DNA of 64,000 nucleotides from an uncultured Bradyrhizobium sp. (GCF_947648125.1 NZ_CANSMR010000013.1:143589-207588); one strand, 5' to 3'; positions 25,817-34,999 are shown, counted from the stretch's first letter. Translations and numbers: made by a program. The notes: a model not told the origin generated them from the letters alone.

Positions 25817-26722
25817 TCAGTTCGTAGGCTTTTTCAACAACGGTTCGCCGCATTTGATCCGTGTTCCCTCCGCGACATTGTCGCAGAACTCGAAATTATT
25901 GGGCGCCAGCACGATGATGGTCGAGCCGTGCTCGAACCAGCCGAGTTCGTCGCCCTTCTTCACATGCGCGTCACAGGGGAAATCCACCGGGCCCCGCGAC
26001 TGCGCGTTCAGCGTGATGTCGAGGAAATGCAGGCGGAGGCTCGCCACCAGGATGGCGGCGACCGGAACCAGCGTCAGCGCCTCGCCGGTCGGAAGCTTCG
26101 CGCGCAGCACCGCGCGCTCGTTCTTGCAGAACAGCCGCTCGACCCGCTTCAGCGCGATCGGATTGACGTTCCAGACGTCGCCGTGAATGAACGTGACCTT
26201 GTCGATCGCAAGATCATACGGCGCGTGAAAGCGGTGATACATGCTCGAGGTCAGCCGCAGCGTGACGAAGCGGCCGTTGCTGTGCTGCTCGACCAGCGCG
26301 GGATCGCCGAGAAGATCGAGCAGCGAATAGGGTGCGCCCTTGACCTGGAACAATTGTCCATTCTCGATCCGTCCATGCGCGCCGATGATCGCATCCGACG
26401 GGCTCGCGATGATGGCGGGATCGGCCACGGCCGGGCGCAGGCCGGGCTTCAGCTCGCGGGTAAAGCAATCGTGCAAACTCTTGAACTCGGTCTTCTTCGC
26501 CTCGGACAGATCGAGGTCGGAGAACAGCTTCCAGCAGGCGATCGAGGCATCGCGCACCAGGGGGTTCTCGACCTTGGAGAACCAGCCCATGAAGCGGGTG
26601 ATCGCCGCCCGCGGAATCCGGTTGGTTAGCAGGAAATTGAGGTCTTCCTGCTGGGTGAATGCCGAGATCAGGCCCTTGACTGTCATGAATTTGTTAGGTG
26701 CCGAGGCTAGCGCTTCTGTCAT
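25817..26722 (-). CDS. Phosphatidylserine decarboxylase family protein
   Basis: This 301-residue protein shows the PSD family pattern: FTRELKPGLRP (the FFxRxLkpgxRP motif), IIASPSDAIIGAHGRI, SSMYHRFHAPYD with the catalytic His, and near the C-terminus WFEHGSTIIVL. In the latter, Gly-Ser-Thr is the self-cleavage site that makes the pyruvoyl group (Ser about 267). The enzyme should decarboxylate phosphatidylserine or a similar phospholipid at the inner membrane. Its ATG at 26722 has AAGGGA upstream and overlaps the ATG of the divergent aminotransferase gene. The genes beyond (aminotransferase, PmtA-like methyltransferase, glycosyltransferase) suggest a lipid-modification locus. This may be a second PSD, distinct from a housekeeping psd. 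Confidence 0.85.
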   Translation of the reverse strand: MTEALASAPNKFMTVKGLISAFTQQEDLNFLLTNRIPRAAITRFMGWFSKVENPLVRDASIACWKLFSDLDLSEAKKTEFKSLHDCFTRELKPGLRPAVADPAIIASPSDAIIGAHGRIENGQLFQVKGAPYSLLDLLGDPALVEQHSNGRFVTLRLTSSMYHRFHAPYDLAIDKVTFIHGDVWNVNPIALKRVERLFCKNERAVLRAKLPTGEALTLVPVAAILVASLRLHFLDITLNAQSRGPVDFPCDAHVKKGDELGWFEHGSTIIVLAPNNFEFCDNVAEGTRIKCGEPLLKKPTN

Positions 26723-28385
26723 GGAAACATCCCTTCCGATTCTCTCGCTGTCCGCCGCCGCGCTTGCCGGCGCCGCCGCAGCTTTCCCCAAAATTCAGGC
26801 CCGCCTTGCGCTGTCGCGAGCCAAGCACCGCTCGCTGACCGGACATTCCAAGATGTCCAAGATGGTCGCGCGCATGGTGCCGCACTACGAATTCGATATC
26901 GACGAGTTCTTCCGCTCCGACGGAGCACCGAAGGACGTCGCGATGCAGCGCCAGGACGGCTTCTTCCGCCTCGCCGGCCTCTACGCGGATCGCTACCCCA
27001 AGGGCCGCGCGCTGACCGCCGAGGTGACGGAGCGGATCTCCGACCTGCAGTTCACCGAAACCTACCGCGCGCCGTTCCAGTACAGCCGCCTGGTGCGCGA
27101 GCATCTCGGCACCTCGGCCTTCGTCGAGGCGTCCAGCGGCGTCACCGTCACCGACCTCGACGGCAATGTGTCCTACGACCTCACCGGCTCCTACGGGGTC
27201 AACATCTTCGGCAACGACTTCTACAAGGAGTGCATCGCCGAGGGTGAGAAGCGCGCGCACGCGCTCGGCCCCGTGCTCGGCCCCTACCACCCGATCATTG
27301 CCGACAACGTCAAGCGGCTCTGCGAGATCTCCGGCCTCGACGAGGTCTCGTTCCACATGTCCGGCACCGAGGCGGTGATGCAGGCGGTGCGGCTTGCGCG
27401 CTACCACACCAAGCGCACGCATCTGGTTCGTTTCGCCGGCGCCTATCACGGCTGGTGGGGCGAGGTGCAGCCCGGCGTCGGCAACCCGGTGTCGCCGCAC
27501 GAGACCTTCACGCTCGCCGACATGTCGGAGAAGACGCTGCACGTGCTGCGCACCCGCAAGGACATCGCCTGCGTGCTGGTCAATCCGCTGCAGGCGCTGC
27601 ATCCGAACGGCAACGCGCCCGGCGATTCCGCGCTGGTCGATTCGTCGCGCTCCTCCCGCTACGACCGCGCCGCCTACACCGAATGGCTGAAGAAGCTGCG
27701 CGAGGTCTGCACCGAGCGCGGCATCGTCTTGATCTTCGACGAGGTGTTCGTCGGCTTCCGCCTCGCCGCCGGCGGCGCCCAGGAGTATTTCGGCGTCAAG
27801 GCCGACATGGCGACCTACGGCAAGAGCCTCGCCGGCGGGCTTCCAGTCGGCGTGGTGTGCGGCCGCAAGGACTTGATGCGGCGTTTCCGCGACGATCGGC
27901 CGGCCGACATCTGCTTTGCGCGCGGCACCTTCAACTCGCATCCCTATGTGATGACGGCGATGGACGAGTTTTTGAGCCGGCTCGCCAGCCCCAACTTCCG
28001 CTCGATCTACAACGGGCTGGAGGAGACCTGGAACGGCCGCGCCGAGGCGCTCAACGACCGGCTCAAAGCGCAAGACCTGCCGGTTCGTGTCGGCAACATT
28101 TCGTCGATCTGGACCGTCTCTTACACCGAGCCGTCCCGCTACAACTGGATGCTGCAATATTATCTGCGGGCCGAGGGTCTGGCGCTGAGCTGGGTCGGCA
28201 CCGGCCGGCTGATCTTCAGCCTGAACTACACCGACGCCGATTTCGCCGAGGTCGCCGACCGCTTCGTCGCGGCAGCCGAGAAGATGAAGCGCGACGGCTG
28301 GTGGTGGCACAAGGAAGGCCTCACCAACAAGAACATCAAGCGGCAGATCCTGAAAGAGATGGTCGCCGTGAGGTTCGGGCGCTGA
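26721..28385 (+). CDS. Class III PLP-dependent aminotransferase with N-terminal membrane segment
   Basis: This 554-residue protein has a hydrophobic N-terminus (LPILSLSAAALAGAAAAFP, residues about 5-23), a helical region of about 90 residues, and then a class III aminotransferase domain related to glutamate-1-semialdehyde aminomutase: YDLTGSYGVNIFGND, FHMSGTEAVMQAVRLAR, RFAGAYHGWWGE, LIFDEVFVGFRLA, and PLP Lys in TYGKSLAGGLPVG (Lys about 368). It is about 120 residues longer than a normal GSA aminomutase, and the extra part probably anchors it to the membrane. Its start codon overlaps that of the divergent PSD gene. An amino-lipid or carrier-bound substrate is a reasonable inference from context, not shown. 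Confidence 0.85.
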   Translation: METSLPILSLSAAALAGAAAAFPKIQARLALSRAKHRSLTGHSKMSKMVARMVPHYEFDIDEFFRSDGAPKDVAMQRQDGFFRLAGLYADRYPKGRALTAEVTERISDLQFTETYRAPFQYSRLVREHLGTSAFVEASSGVTVTDLDGNVSYDLTGSYGVNIFGNDFYKECIAEGEKRAHALGPVLGPYHPIIADNVKRLCEISGLDEVSFHMSGTEAVMQAVRLARYHTKRTHLVRFAGAYHGWWGEVQPGVGNPVSPHETFTLADMSEKTLHVLRTRKDIACVLVNPLQALHPNGNAPGDSALVDSSRSSRYDRAAYTEWLKKLREVCTERGIVLIFDEVFVGFRLAAGGAQEYFGVKADMATYGKSLAGGLPVGVVCGRKDLMRRFRDDRPADICFARGTFNSHPYVMTAMDEFLSRLASPNFRSIYNGLEETWNGRAEALNDRLKAQDLPVRVGNISSIWTVSYTEPSRYNWMLQYYLRAEGLALSWVGTGRLIFSLNYTDADFAEVADRFVAAAEKMKRDGWWWHKEGLTNKNIKRQILKEMVAVRFGR

Positions 28386-28435
28386 GGCGACGCGCGGCTC
28401 TCGCGCTCCCTCGTCCCGCTGCTGTCCTTCTTTCA

Positions 28436-28587
28436 CCTCTCCCGCTTGCGGGAGTCGAGACGAGCGCAGCTCGCTCTTAGGTCGGATCGCATCGAACGAT
28501 GCGATCCGGGTGAGGGTTCTCTCCCCACGAAGATTATCGCAAGCGGCGATACCTCCACCCCACCCCTCCCCCGCAAGCGGGAGAGGG
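28436..28587. repeat. Inverted-repeat element (CTCTCCCGCTTGCGGG type), copy 1
   Basis: Outer arms CCTCTCCCGCTTGCGGG and CCCGCAAGCGGGAGAGG surround GGATCGCATCGAACGATGCG and GGTTCTCTCCCC text. A second copy with the same order of modules is at 63848-63967. It occupies most of the 317-base gap after the aminotransferase gene, followed by a half-copy of another repeat at about 28649. Confidence 0.85.
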
Positions 28588-28702
28588 AGCGCAGTCCCGT
28601 TTTGGCCAACAGCGCGGCGGAGTCTCTTCACGATAGCCCTGAGACGTAGATGCCCGGGACGAGCCCGGGCATGACGCAGTTCAAAGACGTTGGGAGCAAC
28701 GA

Positions 28703-29320
28703 TCAGGCGTGCCTGACGTGCTTCTCGAGACCCGGATCGATCAGCTCGCCCTTCATCAGGAACAGCGGCGCCTTGTGATAGAGCTTCAGGTCGTGGAAGG
28801 GGTCGGTGACGATCTTGGTCATCCAGACGAGGCCGGTCTCGATGTCGCGGATGAAGAACAAATGGATGGTGCGGAACAAGAGGCCGCCGATGCCGACCAC
28901 GAGCCAAATCTTGGCGACCTGACGGGTGAAGTCGCCCATCGTGACCCAAGGCTTGAACAGGCCGAACAGAGTCGGATCGAAGTACAGCACCATCGGCGAC
29001 AGCGCCCAGATCGCCATCAGCACGACCTTGCGCTGCAAATTGTAGCCGACCTTGATGTCTTCCTTGTGCTCGTGGGTCGCCTGGTTGACGTGGTCATACC
29101 CCTTCGGCTCGAAGAAGAAGTGACCGGCCTGGCGCGAGGTCATCGAGACCAGCCAGCCGACCAGAGCCGACACGACCGGATCGAAAAACAGCATCACATA
29201 GGCGAACAGGAAGCTCAGCGCGCTGACGAAGTGCAGGCTCTGGTTGATCCGGCTGTGATGGTAGAAGCGATGGTCATCCCAGCGCTGGGTACGCAGCTCT
29301 TGCAGAAAATTCTTGATCAT
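28703..29320 (-). CDS. Mpo1/DUF962-like membrane protein
   Basis: This 205-residue membrane protein has four to five helices. Near the N-terminus it has YHHSRINQSLHFVSAL, and after the second helix SRQAGHFFFEPKGYDH, which resemble the H-x-x-x-N-x-x-x-H and Q-x-x-GH-x-x-FE motifs of the Mpo1 (DUF962) family of Fe-dependent dioxygenases acting on 2-hydroxy fatty acids. The match is partial and my confidence in the family is moderate. ATG 29320 has GGGGGAACC upstream. Between the aminotransferase and methyltransferase genes, it fits a lipid-related role. Confidence 0.7.
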   Translation of the reverse strand: MIKNFLQELRTQRWDDHRFYHHSRINQSLHFVSALSFLFAYVMLFFDPVVSALVGWLVSMTSRQAGHFFFEPKGYDHVNQATHEHKEDIKVGYNLQRKVVLMAIWALSPMVLYFDPTLFGLFKPWVTMGDFTRQVAKIWLVVGIGGLLFRTIHLFFIRDIETGLVWMTKIVTDPFHDLKLYHKAPLFLMKGELIDPGLEKHVRHA

Positions 29321-29561
29321 TGGTTCCCCCAACATCTTTCGGGACAGGATTTACAGGGATTCGATGTATCGCGTGTGACATCATCATAATGACATATGAC
29401 AATGCGGAGCGACGCCTTGACGCAACCGGAGAAGGGTCTCGCCTCATCCCGGCGAGGTTTACGGGGATGAGGCGAAGGAGATCGTAGCCTCCTGGCCTGG
29501 GGTGCGCTGTGCGCCACCTCACCCAAGAGGACCGGCGGGCTCAGCCGCCTGGCCAACCGCC

Positions 29562-30251
29562 TCAGGCGGCCTTGGCGACGTCCGCCTTGCGGAAGCGGAC
29601 CAGCGAGAAGTGGCCGAGCGGTGGGATCAGGCGGCGCTCCGCCAGCTCCATGCCGCGCACGCCGGCCAGCCACTTGGTGTAGCGCGACCAGGCGAATTCG
29701 GCGGTTCGGAACCCGAGCGGGCGCACCACCGGCTGCAGCTTCTGCTCGATGAAGCGGCGCACGCCGGCATCGGCGCTGACGCGGGTCAGGATGATCAATT
29801 CGCCGCCCGGACGCACCACGCGGGCGAACTCGTCGAGCGCGGCTTCCGGGTTCGGCACCGCAGACAGCACGTACTGCGCCATCACCACGTCGAACGAATC
29901 GTCGGGGAATTCGAGCTTCTCGGCGTCCATCACCGCGAGGCCCTCGACATTCTTCAGGCCCTGCTCGGCAACCCGCTTCTTGGCCTTCTCCAGCATCGCC
30001 TCCGAGATGTCGGTGCCGAAGATGCGCACATTCTGGCTATAGAGTGGCAGCGAGATGCCAGTGCCGACGCCGACCTCGAGCACGCGGCCGCCGATCTTGT
30101 TGGTGGCCTGGATCGCAGCCTGCCGGCCTTTGCTGAACACGCCGCCGAACACGAGGTCGTAGATCGGGGCCCAGCGGTCATAGGCCTGCTCGACCGTTTC
30201 GCGGTCGAAGTCCATGGAACGGTCGGCGCCCAGCTTGATGATTTCAGCCAT
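29562..30251 (-). CDS. PmtA-like SAM-dependent phospholipid N-methyltransferase
   Basis: This 229-residue class I methyltransferase has motif I VLEVGVGTG (residues about 57-65), FGTDISEAMLEKAKKRV, the acidic motif LAVMDAEKLEFPDDSFDVVM and a C-terminal GHFSLVRFRK. The N-terminal YDRWAPIYDLVFGGVFSKGR is typical of the Rhodobacter-type phosphatidylethanolamine N-methyltransferases. It would turn PE into methylated PE or phosphatidylcholine at the membrane. ATG 30251 is chosen at the start of the conserved region. It is followed on the same strand by the Mpo1-like gene and preceded by the glycosyltransferase, 34 bases away, so an operon with the latter is likely. Confidence 0.85.
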   Translation of the reverse strand: MAEIIKLGADRSMDFDRETVEQAYDRWAPIYDLVFGGVFSKGRQAAIQATNKIGGRVLEVGVGTGISLPLYSQNVRIFGTDISEAMLEKAKKRVAEQGLKNVEGLAVMDAEKLEFPDDSFDVVMAQYVLSAVPNPEAALDEFARVVRPGGELIILTRVSADAGVRRFIEQKLQPVVRPLGFRTAEFAWSRYTKWLAGVRGMELAERRLIPPLGHFSLVRFRKADVAKAA

Positions 30252-30285
30252 AGATAAGTCTCTCGTCTTTCGTTCGTTTGAGCTG

Positions 30286-31341
30286 TTAATTCGGAACCGC
30301 ACTGCGGCCGGCGACGCGGCGGGCGGGCCGCGGTGCGCGGCTCGGCTGCAACGTGGCCAGATTGCCGATGAACTGACGCGCACTGTTTTCCCAGGAACGC
30401 TCCAACGCAAAATTGCGGCAGTCGGCGCGCGACATGTTCAGCGCGCGCAGGCAGGCGCTGCGCAGATCGTTGTCGATCGCGCCGATCGGATGATCCGCGA
30501 TGACGTCCTTTGGGCCGGTGACCGGGAACGCCGCGACCGGCGTGCCGCAGGCCAGCGCCTCGAGCTGCACGACGCCGAAGGTGTCGGTCAGGCTCGGGAA
30601 CACGAAGACATCGGCGGCGGCGAGGTGCGAGGTCAAATCCTGGCCCTTCTTCTCGCCGAGGAAAATCGCGTCGGGATATTTCTGTTCCAACGCCGCCCGT
30701 TGCGGGCCGTCGCCGACCACGACCTTGGAGCCCGGCAGGTCCAGCGACAGGAAGGCGTCGAGATTCTTCTCCACCGCGACGCGGCCCATGGTCATGAAGA
30801 TCGGCCGCGGCAGATCGAGCAGCGCCGGCTGGTCCGGATTGAAGATCCTGGTGTCGACGCCGCGGGTCCAGAAGCCGAGCTTGCGGAAGCCGCGCTCGGC
30901 AAGCTCTGTGCGCAGCGAGTCGGTCGCGACCATCGTCATCGATCCGGCGGCGTGGAAGTGGCGCAGCACGGCATAGCCGACGCTGTCAGGAATTCCGGTG
31001 CGCACCGAAACATATTCGGGGAAGCGCGTTGTATAGGAGGTGGTGAAGGCGAGCTTGTTGCGCTGGCAATAGCCGCGCACCGCCCAGCCGATCGGTCCTT
31101 CGGTCGCGATGTGGATCGCCTCGGGCGCGGCCTCCTCGATCCGGCGCGCGATCTCGCGGCGGTTCGGCAGCGCCATGCGCAGGCCCGGATAGGTCGGCAC
31201 GCCGACCGAACGGAAACCGTCGGGGGTAAGGAATTCGATCTCGGCGCCGAGGGTCGCTGCGCTGCGCGCAAGCGACGTCAGCGTCCGAACCACGCCGTTG
31301 ACTTGCGGATGCCAGGCATCGGTCGCAACGAGTATGCGCAT
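30286..31341 (-). CDS. GT4-family glycosyltransferase
   Basis: This 351-residue GT-B glycosyltransferase has an N-terminal Rossmann domain starting MRILVATDAWHPQVNGVVRT, which is typical of GT4 enzymes that glycosylate lipids (MgtA/SqdX/PimB-like), and a C-terminal nucleotide-sugar domain (GRVAVEKNLDAFL, VVVGDGPQRAALE, FVFPSLTDTFGVVQLEALAC). The usual EX7E first Glu is replaced (LTDTFGVVQLE). It probably glycosylates a membrane lipid. The gene is at the head of a probable operon with the PmtA-like gene and divergent from the TAXI protein gene. A Pro/Arg-rich tail ends the protein. Confidence 0.85.
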   Translation of the reverse strand: MRILVATDAWHPQVNGVVRTLTSLARSAATLGAEIEFLTPDGFRSVGVPTYPGLRMALPNRREIARRIEEAAPEAIHIATEGPIGWAVRGYCQRNKLAFTTSYTTRFPEYVSVRTGIPDSVGYAVLRHFHAAGSMTMVATDSLRTELAERGFRKLGFWTRGVDTRIFNPDQPALLDLPRPIFMTMGRVAVEKNLDAFLSLDLPGSKVVVGDGPQRAALEQKYPDAIFLGEKKGQDLTSHLAAADVFVFPSLTDTFGVVQLEALACGTPVAAFPVTGPKDVIADHPIGAIDNDLRSACLRALNMSRADCRNFALERSWENSARQFIGNLATLQPSRAPRPARRVAGRSAVPN

Positions 31342-31479
31342 CGCAGGAGACCCAAATCGTTAATCTTGATTCTGCTCGCACGACGTTCTGACATGGATGT
31401 TTCAAACGTATGACGTCATCGAAATGTTAGGTTGTTTTTCACGGCGAACTGCCGGTTTTTCGTGTAACATGACAGCCAG

Positions 31480-32865
31480 ATGTCAGAGCAGCAGAGTGAA
31501 CATCCCAGCACCACGCGTCGCAGGCTCAAACGGCGAAACTCCTCGCTCCTGATCCTGGCGGCCGGCATCTTCGTGTTTGCCGTCGCCGCAGGCGTGCTGT
31601 TCTACGGGCTGCGTCCGGTGACGCTGAAGATCGCAGTCGGCCCGACCGGCAGTGACGACGTCAAGCTCATCCAGGGCTTCGCGCAGGCCTTTGCGCGTGA
31701 CGGCAGTTCGGTGCGGCTAAAGCCGGTCACGACACAGGGGGCCGCCGAAAGCATCGCGCTGTTCACCGCGAACAAGGTCGACCTCGCGGTCGTGCGCGGC
31801 GATCTCAGCCTGCCGGCGAGCGCCGAGGCGGTTGCGATCCTGCGCAAGAATGTCGTTGTGCTGTGGGCACCGTCGGGCGGCAAGGGCAAGCCGCGGTCGG
31901 CGAAGATCAAGAGCATCGACGATCTCGCCGGCCACAAGGTCGGTGTCGTCGGCAGCACCCAGGCCAACGTCACGCTGTTGCGCGTGATCCTGACCGAGTC
32001 CGGCATCAACCCCGACAAGGTCACGATCAGCCAGTTCGCCGTCAACAAGGTCGCCGATCTCGCGCGCGATCCCTCGCTCGACGCCTACATGACCGTTGGG
32101 CCGCTCGACAGCAAGATCACGGCAGACGCGATCGCGGCGACGGCGGCCGCACGCGGCGAACCGAAATTCCTTCCCGTCGACGTCTCGGAAGCGATCGCGC
32201 AGAAGCATCCGCTCTATGAGTCCGAGGAGATCGCCGGCAGCATCTTCTCCTCGTCGCCGGCCCGGCCCGAAGACAAGGTCGAGACCGTCGGCGTCAATCA
32301 CCTCATCATCGCACAACACACGCTGCACGAAGCGACCGTCGGCACGCTCGACCGGCAATTGTTCACGCAGCGGCTTCAGGTCGCGCGCGATCTGCCGGCG
32401 GCGGCCAAGATCGAGAAGCCGGACACCGACAAGGATGCGGCACTGCCGGCGCATCAGGGCGCGGCCGCCTATATCGACGGCACCGAGCGCACCTTCCTCG
32501 AAAAATACTCCGACTACATCTGGGGCGGCATTCTGCTGGTCTCCGGCCTCGGCACGGCGGGCGCCTGGCTGCGCCACTACGTGAAGCGCGACGAGCGCGA
32601 GCGCTACATCACCCACCGCGACGGGCTGCTGACGCTGATCGCGCGGGTGCGCCGCGCCGAGACGCCGGAGGAGCTCGAGGCAATGCAGGGCGACGCGGAC
32701 GCGCTGCTGCGCGAGGCGCTCGATTGCTACGACGACGGTGCGATCGAGGAAGGCGATCTCTCGGTGATCGGGCTGACGCTTGAGCAATTCCATCACGCCG
32801 TCTCCGACCGCCGCGCGGCGATGGGCGGCGACCGGCCGGGCCTGCCGAAGATGCGCGCCGGCTAG
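31480..32865 (+). CDS. TAXI-family (TRAP-type) binding protein with two membrane anchors
   Basis: This 461-residue protein has an N-terminal membrane helix (LLILAAGIFVFAVAAGVLFY), a TAXI substrate-binding domain (LKIAVGPTGSDDVKLIQGFA, AVVRGDLSLP, DLAGHKVGVVGSTQANVTLL) and, unlike a free periplasmic binding protein, a C-terminal helix (YIWGGILLVSGLGTAGAWL, about residue 345) followed by about 90 cytoplasmic residues. No TRAP permease gene is near. It may act as a membrane-tethered sensor or serve a permease coded elsewhere. It diverges from the glycosyltransferase gene, 138 bases apart. Confidence 0.82.
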   Translation: MSEQQSEHPSTTRRRLKRRNSSLLILAAGIFVFAVAAGVLFYGLRPVTLKIAVGPTGSDDVKLIQGFAQAFARDGSSVRLKPVTTQGAAESIALFTANKVDLAVVRGDLSLPASAEAVAILRKNVVVLWAPSGGKGKPRSAKIKSIDDLAGHKVGVVGSTQANVTLLRVILTESGINPDKVTISQFAVNKVADLARDPSLDAYMTVGPLDSKITADAIAATAAARGEPKFLPVDVSEAIAQKHPLYESEEIAGSIFSSSPARPEDKVETVGVNHLIIAQHTLHEATVGTLDRQLFTQRLQVARDLPAAAKIEKPDTDKDAALPAHQGAAAYIDGTERTFLEKYSDYIWGGILLVSGLGTAGAWLRHYVKRDERERYITHRDGLLTLIARVRRAETPEELEAMQGDADALLREALDCYDDGAIEEGDLSVIGLTLEQFHHAVSDRRAAMGGDRPGLPKMRAG

Positions 32866-32976
32866 GCGCACACGCCGATTGCACCGAGAGCAATGTGCAC
32901 CGAGAGCAATGTTTGGATTGCGCGTGCATGCGCGCGTGGCCATGTTGAGTACGACCGCAACGCTCAGCACGACACC

Positions 32977-33759
32977 ATGATCACGTCCATCATCTCCGAC
33001 ATGCCCGCGCCGTTCGTGCTCGCGGTCGCGCTGGCCGGCGTCTTCCTGATCGCCTTCATGAAGGGCGCATTCGGCGGCGGCTTTGCCATCGTCGGCATCC
33101 CGCTGCTCTCGCTGGCGATGGATCCGATCGCGGCCGGCGCACTGCTTGCGCCGCTGTTCGTCGTCATGGACATCACGGCGCTGCGGTTCTGGCGCCCCAA
33201 TACGTGGTCGCGCGTCGACCTCGCGATGCTGCTGCCGGCGCTCGTCGTCGGCATCGGCCTCGGCTATTTCGTGCTGCGCGATCTCGACCGGCATGCCGTC
33301 GAGATCGTAATGGGCCTGGTGACGCTGGTGTTCGCCGCGCTGTGGTTCATCGGCGGCGGCGAGATCAAGCCGCGTCCGCGCTCGACGATCAAGGCCAGCT
33401 TTGCCGGGCTCTCCTCCGGCGTCACCACGATGGTCGCGCATTCAGGCGGGCCGCCGCTTGCGATCTATCTGCTGCCGCTCGGCATGTCGAAGGCGCTTTA
33501 CGCCGGCACCACCAGCCTGTTCTTCACGGTCGGCAACCTGCTGAAGGCCGGTCCGTGGCTGGTGCTCGCCACGCCGTCGCGAAGCCTGTGGATGCTGATG
33601 GCACTTTGCGTGCCGGCCGTGCCGGTCGGCGTCTGGGCTGGTTGGCGGCTGCACGAACGTCTCGACCAGCGCGCGCTGTACCGCGCCTGCTACGCCATTC
33701 TCGTTATCACCGCGGCCAAGCTGCTGTGGGACGGACTGGCCGGATACGTTCAGCTCTGA
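32977..33759 (+). CDS. TauE/SafE-family membrane permease, second copy
   Basis: This 260-residue protein has about eight membrane helices with FMKGAFGGGFAIVGIPLLSL near residue 25 and a second glycine-rich region GLSSGVTTMVAHSGGPPLAI near 150, the two-fold repeat of TauE/SafE permeases. It differs strongly from the copy at 151-894. The substrate is not determinable; anions of sulfur compounds are typical. I chose ATG 32977; the extra N-terminal codons in the longer frame are not hydrophobic and lack a binding site. It converges on the acyltransferase gene, 25 bases apart. Confidence 0.85.
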   Translation: MITSIISDMPAPFVLAVALAGVFLIAFMKGAFGGGFAIVGIPLLSLAMDPIAAGALLAPLFVVMDITALRFWRPNTWSRVDLAMLLPALVVGIGLGYFVLRDLDRHAVEIVMGLVTLVFAALWFIGGGEIKPRPRSTIKASFAGLSSGVTTMVAHSGGPPLAIYLLPLGMSKALYAGTTSLFFTVGNLLKAGPWLVLATPSRSLWMLMALCVPAVPVGVWAGWRLHERLDQRALYRACYAILVITAAKLLWDGLAGYVQL

Positions 33760-33784
33760 GCGCCAACAGCGTTGTTGCTGCTCG

Positions 33785-34999
33785 TCAGGAAGATCGCCTG
33801 GTGCCGCTGACGGAGATGGCAAGCGGCCCGATCCCCTCGAGCATCTCGACCATATCCTCCGGCTCGAGCCGCTTGCGCGCCACGAACGAGAAATGGCGGC
33901 GCAGCTTCAAGACCGGCTTCTCGATCCAGTGCCAGGAGAACGCCGCGAAAGCCGTGATCAGCACCAGCGCGACGGCGAACTGGACAATCAGCGACGCGCT
34001 CGGCAGCCAGACCTTCACCACCTGCTGCATCGGAAAACCGTACAGATAGATTCCGTAGGAATAGTCGCCCCTCGAAAACAGCGGCAGCCGCGGCAGCTTC
34101 GAGACGCCGAGGAACACGGTGATGTAGACCAGCGCCGGAGCAATGACGGCATTGAGGACAGGCTGGGTGATCCAGGCGGCCGGCCCGAGCAGTGCTGCTC
34201 CGAGGCAGAGCGCGCAGCAGACGGCGAGAATGCGCCCGTCATAGGGAATGCGGTCGCGGTAAAGGTAGATCGCGATCCCGAGCAGGCAGGCAACCGGCAG
34301 TTTCGCGCCGCGCCCGAGGAACAGCGCCGTGCTGAAGATCTTGTCATACAGCGTGCCGGCGACGCCCGGAGGCAGTTGCGACGGCGTTGCGGCATGCCCC
34401 GTGATCTGCACGGCAAAGCCGATGCCGACCAAGACGACGACGCTGAGCACGATCAGCGCCGGCCTGCGCAGCAGCCCCAAGGTCATGATGACCGCCATCA
34501 CCGCGTAGCAGCCATATTCGAACGGCACGGTCCACAGCGAACTGTTGACCTCCGGCGCGGGATTGCCGGTGAACACGCCCGGCAGGGTGTAGTTCACGAG
34601 GCCGACGACATTCGTGAAATATTTGTAGGTGCCGGCGCTGGTGAAATAGTCCCAGAGCGGCAGCGTGGTGAAGATCGGCCCGAGGATCAACGCCGACAGC
34701 ACGATCTCGACCGCAAGCGCCGGAATGATCCGCATTCCGCGATTGATCAGGAATTCCTTCAGGCTGAGCCGCAGCCCGCTTGCAGCAATCAGGAATCCGC
34801 TCAATGCGAAGAACATCACGAGAATGGCAAATTGCGGAAGCCAGAGGATCCACATCGGATCGGCGTCGCCGCGACCGGTGGCGACATAGGACGTATGCCC
34901 CGCGACGACGGAGATGGCGAGCGCAACGCGGAGAAAATCGAACCCGGGACCAAAGCCTTTCTGCTGATCCAGCATGCTGCCGATGGAAGGCGCTGGCAT
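33785..34999 (-). CDS. Acyltransferase 3 family membrane protein
   Basis: This 404-residue protein has about ten membrane helices and the acyltransferase-3 layout: FDFLRVALAISVVAGHTSYV near residue 20 with the conserved His, FFALSGFLIAASG, and WTVPFEYGCY. Such enzymes O-acetylate or succinylate polysaccharides, LPS or lipids, using acyl-CoA from the cytoplasm. ATG 34999 (MPAPSIGS) has GGAG upstream; a longer frame to 35248 is Arg/Cys-rich and unlikely. It is divergent from the L,D-transpeptidase gene. The target polymer is unknown. Confidence 0.85.
   Translation of the reverse strand: MPAPSIGSMLDQQKGFGPGFDFLRVALAISVVAGHTSYVATGRGDADPMWILWLPQFAILVMFFALSGFLIAASGLRLSLKEFLINRGMRIIPALAVEIVLSALILGPIFTTLPLWDYFTSAGTYKYFTNVVGLVNYTLPGVFTGNPAPEVNSSLWTVPFEYGCYAVMAVIMTLGLLRRPALIVLSVVVLVGIGFAVQITGHAATPSQLPPGVAGTLYDKIFSTALFLGRGAKLPVACLLGIAIYLYRDRIPYDGRILAVCCALCLGAALLGPAAWITQPVLNAVIAPALVYITVFLGVSKLPRLPLFSRGDYSYGIYLYGFPMQQVVKVWLPSASLIVQFAVALVLITAFAAFSWHWIEKPVLKLRRHFSFVARKRLEPEDMVEMLEGIGPLAISVSGTRRSS

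Noticed and set aside
26694-28949. A 751-codon minus-strand frame across the aminotransferase gene
   Set aside because: It is a shadow of the aminotransferase frame and runs through a dispersed repeat.
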